Below are positions 26,601 to 39,718 of a DNA stretch of 64,000 nt, in pieces. Numbering within the stretch: the first letter of the stretch is position 1; each line of letters starts with the position of its first letter. The DNA is taken from the NCBI GenBank assembly GCA_010645155.1, contig CM021320.1:3652745-3716744 (forward strand), read 5' to 3'. Position numbers and translations under genes: made by a program. The notes beneath the pieces were generated by a model, which was not told where the DNA came from, did no database searches, and saw only the letters and a program-made list of their open reading frames with translations. The stretch is from Tigriopus japonicus (Eukaryota > Arthropoda > Copepoda > Harpacticoida > Harpacticidae).

Positions 26601-29600
26601 CAACCGCTGAAACGGTGAAGCAATCATTTTTCTTGGAACTGGCCTTGGCTCAAGAAATGCCATTAGCCATTTTGGGGCACACGGGAACAGGGAAATCTTT
26701 CATCACTAACAGCTTCATTCGACGTCTGCCCAAAGAAAAATTCATTACCAATGTGATCAATTTCTCGGCCAGAACGTCGGTGAACTACACGCAAGATGTG
26801 ATCATGTCCAAGCTCGATCGACGGAGGAAAGGCGTTTTTGGGCCAGCAATGGGAAAGAAATGTGTAATTTTTGTGGATGATCTGAACTTGCCCCAAATGG
26901 ATGAGAGCGACACAATACCTCCAGTGGAACTCTTAAGACAGGTACAAAGGAGCTTTGATTCGTTCCATTGTGAGAACAACACGGTAAAAAAGTGCTCACT
27001 GATTGCTTCTTTCAATGAGAACTTTTTTGCTCTACTTTCCCTTTTTTCTTTGAAAAAAGCAATGAAGTCTGCTTTGAATGTACATTTACTGTGTATTCAA
27101 TTACAAAGGGAAGCAAAGTTCTTCAGAATTAAGGCCACATTAATGAACGAGAACAAGGCAACCATGAACAAAGTTCCTTCCTCACGACCATTCATTCATT
27201 CATTGCTATTTTTGAAAAATGTGGTTGACCCCATTTGACTTGTTACTCAAAGTACAAGTGTCTCTAAAGCAACTTATTTATTTTAAGTTCACATTTTAGC
27301 TCTTTTTTTTTCAAAATTTATGTTATAACTTAAGTAAGTGCCAAAAAATCATTCTTGAAGCATTTCATTTAAAGCAGATGTTTAGACTTCAGTAAAAATT
27401 GCAGTATAAAAATGAAGAAAAATTAGCCAAAAACTGTCCATTTTATGAAATTTAGGACTGAAAGACGAACACAAAATTGAGTGAGAAGGCAGCTTAGTGA
27501 ATTTGATGTCTATTCGGGGAAGATTAAAATCACTTCCAATGGTTGCCAATTCAAAATAGACCATACGACGGTTCTTACCCTCCTACCTATACTATACTAT
27601 AGTCAATACTAGAACCCACCAATCAACATTATTCTCCGAGAATAATGCGAAAAAATTTGGAAATCAAAATGTAAGAATTTCTAATGGAACCGAACATCGT
27701 GTGCATCCCCAACGGTTCAATTCTAAACAATGGCAGCCCTCCCAAGTTCAGTCCATTCAATCATGGTTCTCATTCGTTTCCTTTCTCATCAATTTCGTCA
27801 GTTTGCCACTGTCAAAATGACACCAACTTTATGAATCAAAAGCGCTCGTTCGAATTCCATATCGTATCTTGCATCCTTTGGAGATGCTCGAAGTTGAGAT
27901 GTTTGTGTCAGGTTTTCTCGTTAATGAGCCTCACTCTATGCATGGGAATTTAGGAATGCATAAGCAAGACAGAGGAAGTTCAACGCAATTCTCTTTCTAG
28001 TGGGTAGATCATGGATATTGGTACGAGCGGAAAGACAGCTCCAAGATGGAAATCTTGGACACTTTACTTCTGACTGCTGTCAGCCCTCCTGGAAGCGGTC
28101 GTAACGACATTTCGCCTCGATTTCTCCGACATATGAATATCTTGAGTGTGGACCAGTTCCACGACGACACTCTGAAAAGGATCTTTAGCACCGTGGTCAC
28201 GTGGCATTTTAAAAGCGGCTTTGAGATGGCCATTCATCAGATGAACCAAGCGGTGGTGGATGCCTCATTGAAAATTTACAAAAGTGTCATCACCACTTTC
28301 CTGCCCACACCCAACAAATGCCATTACATGTTCAATTTGAGGGACTTCTCCAAAGTCATTGATGGGGTCAGATCCATTCCCAGTTCCCATTTGAGGGATC
28401 CCAATAAGCTCATTCGATTGTGGTGTCATGAGGTCTATCGCGTGTTTTACGATCGACTCATCGACGACGAGGATCGAAAACTGTTTTTCAACATGGTGAA
28501 GAGGAGCTGCAATTCCGAGTTCAAAGTGGACTTGGCTAAAATTCTGTTTCCACATGTCATGGCTGGATCTTCAGTGGTGACGGATGAGCATTTGCATTCC
28601 ATTTGCTTTGGGGATTACATGCATCCCGAAATAGATAAGCGGATCTACGATGAGATCCCCGACAGCTCTCTCCTCGCCAAAGCCATGGAACACTATCTTC
28701 ATGAATACAACGCGGTCTCCAAGGCACCCATGCCATTGGTGATGTTCCGCTACGCCGTGGAACATACGTCAAGGATCAATCGGATCATCCGAAATAAAGG
28801 AGGTCATGGGTTACTCGTGGGACTCGGGGGAAGTGGACGACAATCCTTGACCAGATTAGCCACTTTCATCGCTGGACTGGAACTGTTTCAGATCGAGGTG
28901 AACAAGTCTTATGGCATTGCCAATTGGCGAGCGGATCTCAAGAAGGTGCTTCGAAAAGCCGGTGCAGATTCTCGGCAGGTTGTGTTTCTATTCACTGATC
29001 TTCAGATAAAGGACGAAGCCTTCCTCGAAGACATCAGCATGGTTCTGAACACGGGTGAGGTGCCCAATTTGTTTGCACCTGAAGAAAAGGCCGAAATTTT
29101 GGAACGGATCCAATCCAGTCGTCCCGAAACCTCTCGAGATTTAGGTGGAGATGGGTCGTTTGCAAATCTTTACAACATCTTCCTACAAAATGTCAAGCGA
29201 AATCTCCACATCGTGCTGTGCATGTCACCCATTGGACCAGCATTTCGGAATCGGTTAAGGTTAGTTTGTGAGCTTTTTGTTTCCTAGTGTGTGCTTTTTT
29301 TTACTGATCCAATCAAGAAGTTTAGTCAAGTTTATTTTGCCGTGAGTGCTGGATCATTGACGTGCCAAGCATACCACGCTTTAAGCGGTACTGACCATCA
29401 ACCCACATTGTTACTTTTGATCTTGATGTCGAAGTTTCTCAAAGTTGTTCCCATGTTCACGTTCTTCTTCTTCTTCTTCTTTTACCCTGCAGAATGTTCC
29501 CCTCTTTGATCAATTGTTGTTCCATCGACTGGTTTCCTGAGTGGCCAGTGGATGCATTGGAGAAGGTGGCGGGCAAGTTTCTGGAGGAAATGGACCTCGA

Positions 29601-32600
29601 TGAGGACAGCAGAGCGAACTGCGTCCAAATGTGTGTCCATTTCCATCAAAGTGCGAGTTTGCTGTCCCAGAAGTTCCTAAAGGAGTTGAAGAGGTACAAC
29701 TACGTGACACCCACCTCCTACCTGGCTTTGATCAATACATTCAAGATCCTTTTGAAGAGCAAACAAAGGGAGATTCTCAACTTGAAGAACAGATATGAAA
29801 TGGGACTCGGCAAGCTCGAGTTCGCCTCATCTCAGGTCAGTTCATAAAAGTTACATTGAATTTAGGTCGTTTTGTGGGGCATTTGGTTGAGTGTTTTCTT
29901 TGAAAAAGAATTCAAGGGCCCTCTTTCAATATAGGATACATTTGACGTTGCGCGATAAGAGACACAGAAAGAGAGCAAGTATCCATGGAACCTACATACA
30001 ATCTACTCCATCTAATGTGTTTTGATATGTGAAATGATGTTAGACCATTTCTCGCTCGCTCCCTTGTTGTAGATGGATGACTAAGTAGAATGTTCCAGTA
30101 AGTTAACTTGTCCCCAGACAGGAAATTGCAAACAGAGGTGTCTAAAGTGAGTGTCTAGGGAGTCTTTGACGCTCGTAGTTGGAAAATGAGGAAAGAATGA
30201 CAATGCCTTTATATGGTGGTTCTCTAGAAATTCTTCTCCTCACCCTCCATTCTAGGTAAGTGCCATGCAAAATGAGTTGACGGCCTTGAGACCCCAATTA
30301 TTGGAGACCTCAGACGAGACGGAAAAACTCATGATTAAAATCGAGCAAGATACCATTCAAGTTGAGGCCAAAAAGGAAATTGTGGCTTGCGATGAAGCCT
30401 TGGCCAATGAAGCGGCTGCAGCTGCTCAAGCCATTCGAGATGATTGCGAAAATGATCTGGCTGAAGCCATTCCCGCGCTCCAATCTGCGGTTCATGCTCT
30501 GAACACACTGAACCCTACGGACATTACTGTTGTCAAGACGATGAAGAATCCTGCTCCAATTGTCAAATTTGTCGTCGAAGCAGTTTGTGTCATGAAAGGA
30601 GTTCCTGCTGAGAGAAAGCCCGATCCTGACAATCAAGGCAAACTCATCGATGACTTTTGGGTACCGGGACAGAAAATGATGGGTGACATTAAGTTCCTAG
30701 ACACCTTAAGAGCTTATGACAAGGACAATATCCCTCCGATCATCATGAAACGGATCCGCGAAAAGTATGTGAATAACCCTTACTTCGATCCCAATTTGGT
30801 TCGCAAAGTGTCCACAGCCTGTGAGGGTCTTTGCAAATGGGTCCGAGCTATTGAGGTTTACGACCGTGTGATCAAGATTGTGTCCCCTAAAAAGGCCAAA
30901 TTAGCCGAGGCTGAGACAGAACTGGCCCGTCAAATGGACAAACTTAACGAGAAAAGGGCCCAACTTCAACAGGTCACGGATAAACTGCAAGCTCTCAACG
31001 ATGAATTTGCCGCCATGACCAAGAAGAAAAAAGATTTAGAGGACAATATTGAGTTGTGTTCCCAGAAATTGGATCGAGCAGAGAAGCTAATCCAAGGCCT
31101 TGGGGGTGAACGAGATCGTTGGCGAGAAATGGCTGCCAAACTTGGGGAAAGGTTGTTAAATATCACAGGCGATGTACTTCTTTCATCCGGAACTGTGGCT
31201 TATTTGGGAGCCTTTGACTCGGTGTACAGACTGGAGATCATAGATGAATGGAGGACCAAATGTCAGGAGCAAGGCATCAAGTGTTCTCCGGACTTTTCCT
31301 TAACCAACACCTTAGGGGACCCGGTTGAGATAAGACAATGGCAAATCGCTGGATTGCCCAAGGACTATTTCTCAGTAGATAACGGCGTGATTGTGGCCAA
31401 TGCCAGGCGATGGCCTTTAATGATTGATCCACAAGGTCAGGCCTCTAAGTGGATCAAGAACATGGAGAAAGAAAACCGCCTTATGGTCATCAAATACACG
31501 GATCCCGATTATTTGGCCATGCTACAAGAGGCCATTGAAAAAGGTTATCCCGCTCTTCTCGAAAATGTCACCGACGAGTTGGATCCTGGTTTAGAGCCCA
31601 TTCTATTGAGACAAACATTCGTCCACAATGGAGTGGATTGTGTTTTGTTGGGAGATGCTATTGTGGAATACAACCACGACTTCAAATTGTACATCGTTAC
31701 GGATTTAAAGAACCCTCATTTCCCTCCGGAAGTATCCGTGAAGGTGACTCTAATGAATTTCATGATCACTCCCGAGGGGCTCCAAGACCAGCTCTTGGGC
31801 ATTTTAGCGGCTGTGGAAAAGCCTGAACTGGAAGAAAAAAAGAACCAGCTTATTCTCGAAGGAGCCAAGAATAATAAACAGCTGAAGGATATTGAAGACA
31901 AGATTCTCAAAGTCCTTTCCGCCTCACAGGGGAATATATTGGAGGACGAAACCGCCATTCAAATCCTCTCCTCATCCAAGGTTCTCTCCGAGGAAATTGC
32001 AGCTAAACAAAAGATTGCCTCCGAAACGGAATCCGAAATCGACACGACCAGGGATGGCTACCGACCAGTGGCAATTCACGCCTCCATCTTGTTCTTCTGC
32101 ATTTCCGAGCTCTCCAATATCGATCCAATGTATCAGTTTTCTCTGCCTTGGTTCGTTAACCTCTACCACAAGTCAATACGACAATGTGTACGTCGAGAGA
32201 AAATGGAGGACCGTATTCAAGATCTTACTCATCATTTCACCACTATTATCTATCAAAACATCAGTCGCTCCCTGTTCCACGAGCACATCCTCGTCTTCTC
32301 GTTCATTCTTTGCGTGGGCATCCTTCAGGGTCGCGGTGAAATATCGACCAAAGTGTGGACGTTCTTACTCAATGGAGGCGATCTCACTAACCCCACCCAA
32401 CAACCCAACCCTGCTCCCACCTGGTTGAGCGATAAATCATGGAACGAAATTGTGAGGGCCTCACTTCAGTTGCCCACCTTTCAGGGTTTGATGGATCATT
32501 TTAAGTTGAAGACCACTGAGTGGAGGCAAGCCCTTTTTGAAGCTTCCAATCCTTTCCACGCCAAGTTGCCTGATGTATGGGACAAACTCAAGTATGTACA

Positions 32601-35600
32601 CGCCCACACGATCCCCTCACTGACACCCATTTCCAATTTTCTCAAAGTCCAAAACGGCCAGACTGCCTGGAACTTGTAGTAAACTTTAGATGGGTTATTT
32701 CGTAAAGCCTTTAGATTATTTGGGACACAGCCTAACACATCTTGCACCAACCGCACTAAACTGATTCTTTTTATTATTATTTTTGCTTTGAGATCTTGTT
32801 TTTTATTTCGAGCTGACACGACGTATTGTTGGATTATAAAAGAAAGTCAATGAGATTGTGAAACGAATCCCATGGAAAAAGAAAGGTGTTTGCGCGTCCC
32901 CAGTGCCTTTTTTTGCTGAAGACCATTAAATTTCGTTCAAGAGGGGTTTCTGATATACCATAAAACACAATTTCAGATTCGGCGAACGTCGTGGTTGAAT
33001 TCACACGTCATATAAGGCGTTTTCACGTCTCCTCGACGATTTACAAGTAAAGTCCGTTGACAGATATTAACTTTTTGGTTGTACCGAAAGTTCTTGACAG
33101 AATGCCTTTCCTAGGGTTGCAAGAGCATTAACATACTTGACCCATTTTCAAAGGCACCCCAAAGTGGCGCATGTGGTAAAACAGAAACAGCAAATTACTC
33201 ACCACTTTGATATCCCTTGTAGAGTCATCTCTTTTGAAGAAAAATCCCACAAAGCGTAGAAATGAAGGCAAACTAAATGTTAGCCTTCTGGCTTTTTCAA
33301 AGAAGACAAAGAGAACATTACCGAGAGGTCATCAACAGTAGAGCGTGCCAATCTCAAAAAAATCTACTCTAACCCTGCTCCAAAGTGTAGCAAGGCGGAA
33401 CAGATTCCTCGTTGCCGATTATTGTCTCAAGACAAACATTTCGCACCCGAGCTCTTCTTCTTTTCCTTCAAACAATATTGGCGAAAGTGGCAGTATTGTT
33501 TCTACGTCCGCGGAAAAAAGGGCGAAAGGATTCCACTTTCCATTTTCAAATCCATTTGTTTTCTTCTATTTTCAGAGAACTTGAGCGATTAGTTCTTCTC
33601 CGCTTCTTCCGTCCGGACATGCTTATCTTTGCTGTCAGGGATTTTATCGTAAAGAAAATTGGGTCTGACTTTATCCAAGCGCCCTCATTGGATCTGGAGA
33701 AATCTTTCTCCGAGTCCACCCACGAAACCCCCATCATTCTAATGCTGTCTTCCGGAGTGGATCCATTATCTGCCATCTACGGGTTTAAGCCACCAAAGCC
33801 GGATGAGCCCAAGTCAATCACAACCTTGTCATTGGGACAAGGACAGGGACCTCTGGCCCATCGTGCCATAGTTCAGGCTGCCGAGTCGGGGGGTTGGGTC
33901 ATTCTACAGAACTGCCATCTGGCCGAGCATTGGATGTCACTTTTGGCCAATTTATGGGAGGAAGAAATCACCTCGGTTCGACCAGGTTCGGTCAATGTTC
34001 ATAAATCGTTTCGCCTCTGGCTTACCAGCTACTCCACCACCTCGTTCCCTTCGTCTCTGCTTCAAATTGGAGTCAAAATCAGCCTCGAATCACCTAAAGG
34101 GCTTAAAGCCAATTTGAGATTGGCTTATCTCTCCGAGCCTATTAGGGATGAGAAATTCTATCGGCTCGATGATGCTCCGCAATTCCGTCAACAATTCAGA
34201 AGACTTCTCTTTGGTTTGGCATTCTTCCACGGAGTGGTTTTGGAGCGACTCCAATATGAGTCGGTGGGATGGAACACCCAATACGAATTCAACAAGTCGG
34301 ACTTGACTATTAGTCTAAAGCAGTTATACAATACTCTACAACGGCATCAAACATCAGGGGAAAGCTCTGACCAACGCTCATTGCCTCCCCTGAAGGCTTT
34401 GGTCTATTTGACCTCTGAATGTAATTATGGTGGTCGTATCACGGATCCTCTCGATCGTCGCCTATTGAATGCTCTTTTGCAACACTTCTTTAATGAGAAC
34501 GTGGCCGAGACTCGAGGGCATTTACTGTCTGAGAATGGTGTGTACAAAGTCCCCACCGAACTGTCGCACTCCCACTGCCTGGAATTCATTTCTGATGGCC
34601 TTCCATCCATCACCATCCCAGAGGGTCTGGGTCTCAACGACAACGCGGCTATTATCAAAAACACTCGGGACTCGCACAAGCTGTTAAAAGGGGTGCTCAC
34701 TGCACAACCTCATTTGGATCCCATGTCTCATGCGGATGAGGGCCTGGCCTCAAATGTCCTCCTAAATCATGTGAAGTCCATGCGGACAGCCTTATCGGCC
34801 AACTTCGACACGGAAGCGATCAATGCGAAGTTCCCAGTGGTGTATGAGAATTCCCTTAATATGGTGTTAAGGCTGGAGACAACACGATTTAACCTATTGT
34901 TAGATCGAATACGCAACTCACTTGAACTAGTAGAGCAAGCCCTGACGGGAGAGATCCTCATGTCCGTTGAAATCGAACGCGTGTTTGAAAGTCTGATCCG
35001 AGACACTATCCCTAATCAATGGCTTCAAGTTTCATATCCATCCCTGAGGTCTCTCAACGGGTACATGAAGGATTTGCAGGATCGCATTGGCTTTTTTCAA
35101 GACTGGATCGCCCAGGGCCCTGGTCTTCTCAAAGGGGTTCCTTCAAAGGATCCCAACAAGGAGACGAATTCACCACTGTATCAAAAGGAAACGAAGGACG
35201 AAGCGCCACCTTGCTTGTCAAAAAAGCAATATTGGCTCAGCGGCTTCTTCTTTCCTCAGTCTCTTCTCACGGCTGTGTTACAGAACTTTGCTCGTAGTCA
35301 ATCGCTCACCATGGACCAAGTGGATTGTGAATTTATCCCATTGACACCTCGGCAAATCCTCGAAGGGGATCAACTTTTGGAGTCTATTCAGAAAAAGAAT
35401 CCAGCCCCCGAGACTCAGGCTTCCATTCAAAACAGCGTTGTTATTACTGGGATTTTCTTGCAAGGCGCTGGCTGGGATCTGGAAGCGGGAGTTTTAAAAG
35501 AGGCAGCTCATAAAGTTCACTCAGAGCTCATGCCGCCAATTCTTTTTCGACCTATCCTGAAGCTAAGCCATGCAGAACTTGAAAAAGACGATGCAGACAT

Positions 35601-35772
35601 TGATTTCACCTATGAATGCCCAATTTATCGAAATGAAGAGCGTCAAGGACGTATTTTGTCCACAGGTCATTCCACCAACTATGTGTTCACCCTCAACTTG
35701 CGGTCCAAAAAGCCACCTGAGCATTGGATCAGACGTGGGTTAGCCGGAATTCTTCAGCTAACAGACCCTTGA
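17694..35772 (+). CDS. Axonemal dynein heavy chain, inner-arm DNAH3/7/12 type
   Basis: This is the ATP-driven motor of an inner dynein arm of cilia or sperm axonemes. Exons: 17694-19295, 19733-21190, 21269-22300, 23489-24366, 25018-26941, 28001-29259, 29493-29835, 30256-32591, 33576-35772. All joins keep frame, giving 4342 residues; the family is usually about 4000-4100. Exon 1 encodes a longer N-terminal tail with a serine run. The linker spans exons 2-4. AAA1 has GPAGSGKT (about 1559-1566) and WACFDEFNRI (about 1609-1618). AAA2 has a degenerate GEPMSCKS (about 1841). AAA3 has GHTGTGKS (about 2210) and VIFVDD. AAA4 has GLGGSGRQS (about 2572). Exon 8 carries the stalk coiled coils around a microtubule-binding tip (about 2835-3120), then AAA5. 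Exon 9 carries AAA6 and the C-terminal domain ending in the family-typical STGHSTNYV and HWIRRGLA blocks. Oddities: intron 1 has a GC donor, and the AAA1 GYAGR loop is replaced. The exact DNAH paralogue is undecided. Confidence 0.95.
18240..18300 (+). repeat. TCA/TCG trinucleotide run coding poly-serine
   Basis: A run of TCA, TCT and TCG codons within exon 1 of the dynein heavy chain encodes about a dozen consecutive serines in the N-terminal tail. Mixed serine codons suggest an older, partly interrupted microsatellite. Confidence 0.85.
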
Positions 35773-38700
35773 GGGTAAATTTTTAATGTGCATTTAATAT
35801 TTAAGCGTATGCCCAATATCCCTAGACATGGGTTTGGGCTTAGAACTGAAATACATGTAGCAAATACGTGAAACGATTGTTGAACGTCTGGGTGAGACGG
35901 TTTGTTTTTATCTATCCCTGCATCTAATCCAAGGAGCGGAACCGTCCCGTTACATAAATCATTCGGGAACAGTCCTGTCATGTGTGGCACTTTATCCCGC
36001 CTTTTACTTTATTTAGAAATATTGCCCCATTTCGGTATGCCATTGTTCATTGCCACTTCTTTTTTTGTGGTAAGGAGATTCGATTTTCCGCCAATGAATA
36101 CCCACATGTTGTATGTTCCAAAGTCCATATTCTCCCACTCGGCCAAGCCAATTTGGGCATCTCCTCTTCCGAAAGGGCTCAGCCTTTGAAAACAAAAGTT
36201 GCCGGACTTGATTCTAACCGTGGTCCTCTTGTGTCCCACCGTCCAAAAGGGAAAAGGAGGGACGAGGGTTTGTGAGTTGCAGTAGTGGAACATATTTTTT
36301 CCCTCCGTCTGAAAGTTCCTCAGTAACGCACCAACGCTTTTCCGAGAAAGGTGGAACACAGTTTCTGAAAGAACTGTCCAGAAGTGTTACATTGAATTTT
36401 CTACGAAAACATCTTTGTCGAAATGAATTTTCTTTTTTTCAAGGTAAGAGAACCGTTTAATCGGGGGTCAAAAGGTTTGGGACTGATTTTACTGAATAAG
36501 CCATTTGGCACACAAAGTAAGAACAAATACAGTGAATGCATGAACATTAGAGTTGTGCGTTGTTGGTGGGGATCACCAATGCAAGAAAAGTCCTCTGTCC
36601 CTTGCGATATGGGTAATGATATTTGCTGTGAGACTAACACCGCTAAGGTTCGGTGGCCAAAGTTGCATGTAACGACCGTATTTACTCTCATGAATTATAG
36701 ATGGCGTGCTATGTCATCAAGTATTCATTAGCCGTCGCAAACACAAATGAGTGTAAATCTGCAAGCGCAAAGACCGTTTCATGGAACTAAATTCAAGTTG
36801 ACATCAAAGTGCACTTTCCTTCATATCAGAATCAGAAATGAAACCTTTGAAATTAGCCAACGAATGCCACCCAGGTAGAAATGTGTTCAATTTTCTTTGT
36901 TCAAACGAAATCATGGTGATCCCTTAGCATGAGTGACACAATTGTTTTCGTTGCTTCTTAATTAAGCAGACCACTTATCCGCCATCAGATCGAACTAGTA
37001 GACGACTCATGTCACTTACATTGACGACTACTGGACTAGAGATCTATTAGCAGAGTCACATTCCACATTCTGAAAGGAAGCAATATGCAGTGGTCCTCTC
37101 ATGGAGATTGGATCATGAACCAAGATGAGGAAGATTAGAATTGATTCATTGACTCAAGCAAACCCGAGTCCTACTTGGCTCGTTGTTATTTAAATTTCTG
37201 TGCTACTTCAGAATTTCGTGGAAGGAACTGCTAATAAGATACACCTCCCTGCTCTTAATTAATGACCCTGAAATGAGGTCACAATCGAATTAAGCTCCAC
37301 TCACGGGCGAAGAAAACGCGAAGTTTCTGGAAGTGGGACATCTTTGTTCCAAACCTCGACCTAACATTGCAAACACACCAGCAACACTTGTCCACCTGTA
37401 GCAAGTCTCTCGAGAAACAGATGCAATGCATTGTGCTTCGTGAGCCTTATTCCATTTTAGTAGGGCACAAAGAGTTCATTGACTTAGCTTTCACGCAGTG
37501 TCTTTATGAGGGCAATTAGTGGGTCCATATTCAAATTTATAGGCACCACTGAGCTCATTTATTAGGTACCTGAAGCTCGACAGTTATTGGCAATCATGAA
37601 ATGGATCGAAGATCCAATGAGAAAGTCATGAAAGAGAGACGTCGTGTAGTAATCAACTAGCTCAAACGAAATAAAGGGATTCGTTGCGAAATCTTCTACA
37701 AAAATGCTACATTTTGTAATGGGTTCAATGTTTGAAATGTCTTTTCAGTTCAAAATTAAAGAGCTTGACATGTGATGGTGTACTGCTACTGCTTAGGATG
37801 ACAGCCTCAGTGAATCGACGTTATGGTTAAGAAACCAAGAAACCAAACCAAACGTTGAGGGTTCGCGTTTCTCTGACAAAGACCTTTTCTCGAGGTTCTT
37901 TACCAAAGTCGCTTCCTGTTCTACTTATTTTTGGTTTCTCGGTGCTCTTGTAAGCGGAAAGAATCCCTTGACAGATTTGAGATAACAGACGAGCTGAGCA
38001 GATGTCATAAATCCAATTCGAAAATTGTGACCCTTTGTCAAATGACATTCAATCTCCCCTTCAAACGTTCATGAAGTCGGAAGCAGGTCTGTTAGGAATT
38101 GATCATAAAAAAACTAGGTCACACATATTGGTAGTAATTTGTAGTAAGTTCCTCCGAGGAGTGGCATTACAACATGTGGGACATGCCATAGTCTCAAAGA
38201 TTTTTTCAAAATACCCTGTCAAGTAGTTTGAAGTAGAAATATTGAAAACTGATTCAAACCTTTTGACCCGTTTTGCAAACATTTTGTGCCATTCTTTGCC
38301 AATCAAAATCGACAGAGTACTACACAAAAGTTGAACAAAAATGGGCCAGTTCTGCTATTATGTTACAATTTATTTGTAAGGCAAAGTCTTTCAGTTTTCA
38401 TTCGCGGTCATTTTCATCGTAAAAGGGCACTGAAGGGCATAATGGGATTCATAAAGCCTCCTACCCTCAATGGCTTTCTCAAGTGGACCAATAAAGCATA
38501 CGGAACATGGTCCAAAGTTCCATCAAAATGACCACCCTCGTCCCTTTCAGAACTGATCGGATGTGGAACATGACAATAACCAGTTCTAATCAATCAAGGA
38601 CTGTCCAAGACTTGAGCAATAAGGTTGGAATGTTGGTAGCTCAGACTGAGATTGGTGGGTGCATTTCCACCCACAATATGAAACATTGAAGATCTTTTGG

Positions 38701-39718
38701 TTAGATCCGTAATGCTATACATACAACACTCTTTATTTTTTCTCCAAGAACACGTGCTTTTGAAAATTTGACCTTCATTCATTCCCCGTCCTCAGTATTG
38801 TTTTTTTTCATTGCACAAAGAACGCTTCCCTGAAAACAATATTCTAAAGGTCTTTTAAAGTCAATCAGAATAAAAGTTTGACACACAAACGTACATGACG
38901 ATGATGTTGGCAAAAGTGTTTTTAGAAAACAACACTAATTGCTTTGTTTTCGAGACCGACCCTAATAAAGGTTTCTTTAAAGAAAGCCATTAGATGTTCA
39001 GTGTGCTTCAAAATAAGCGATAGGTCAAACGTAACTCAATATTTTAGCAGTGTCAGTTTCATATCCAAGTGATAATGTTTTATCTCGTCGAAACTCAAAT
39101 ATGAAGGCCATAATTTTACATTTCTTTAAAACCATTCTCCTCCCTTTTATTTCATGTCAACCACCATGCTAGAAACATCTAGCCAATGAAAGTTATGATT
39201 TGACAATTAGTCTTAGACACTCTGTTCATTAACCTCTTGAATATATTGAGTTAAAGGACTCTAGAGTAAATAATGGGCTCAAAGAGAAGATTCTTTTTAA
39301 TCGATTTTGCACATGGAATCGTAAATATGCCCATGAAAACTTTTCCTTAACTTGAACAGAAATTATTATTTTTTCCTTGAATCAACTCGAGTGCCTTTCA
39401 CTCCAAATGGTTCTTGTCAGGAATATGGTGTGATTATCTTCGACCTTGGAAGTCCCTTGGAGGAATCATCAAGAAGTCAAAAGTGTTTTCTCTTCTGTTT
39501 ATTCCCCCCCCCCCTATTGTTCCTCCGTATGCAAAGTGAACACGCAATTACAAATAGAGATCCTTCACGTCACTCTCACTCACTCACACGATATTCCAAG
39601 AGTTCCAAACACACCACCCAACTTACTATTGTTGATCGTGGATCTGTTCCAATTGCACCTAGATTGTTCAGTTCTGTGGTTGAGCAGGAGGAAATGGCCC
39701 CAAAACAAGACGGGCGTT
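35773..39718. other. Intergenic between dynein and the transposase-derived gene
   Basis: No frame above 124 codons, and none recognisable on either strand. No canonical AATAAA follows closely after the dynein stop codon. A run of ten C residues lies at about 39506-39515. The promoter of the next gene should lie at the right edge but shows no core element I can name. Confidence 0.5.

Noticed and set aside
26942..27238. Open frame continuing past dynein exon 5 for about 99 codons
   Set aside because: The donor CAG|GTACAA and the next exon, starting WVDHGYWYERKD, restore the conserved LLRQW block, so the extension is intron.
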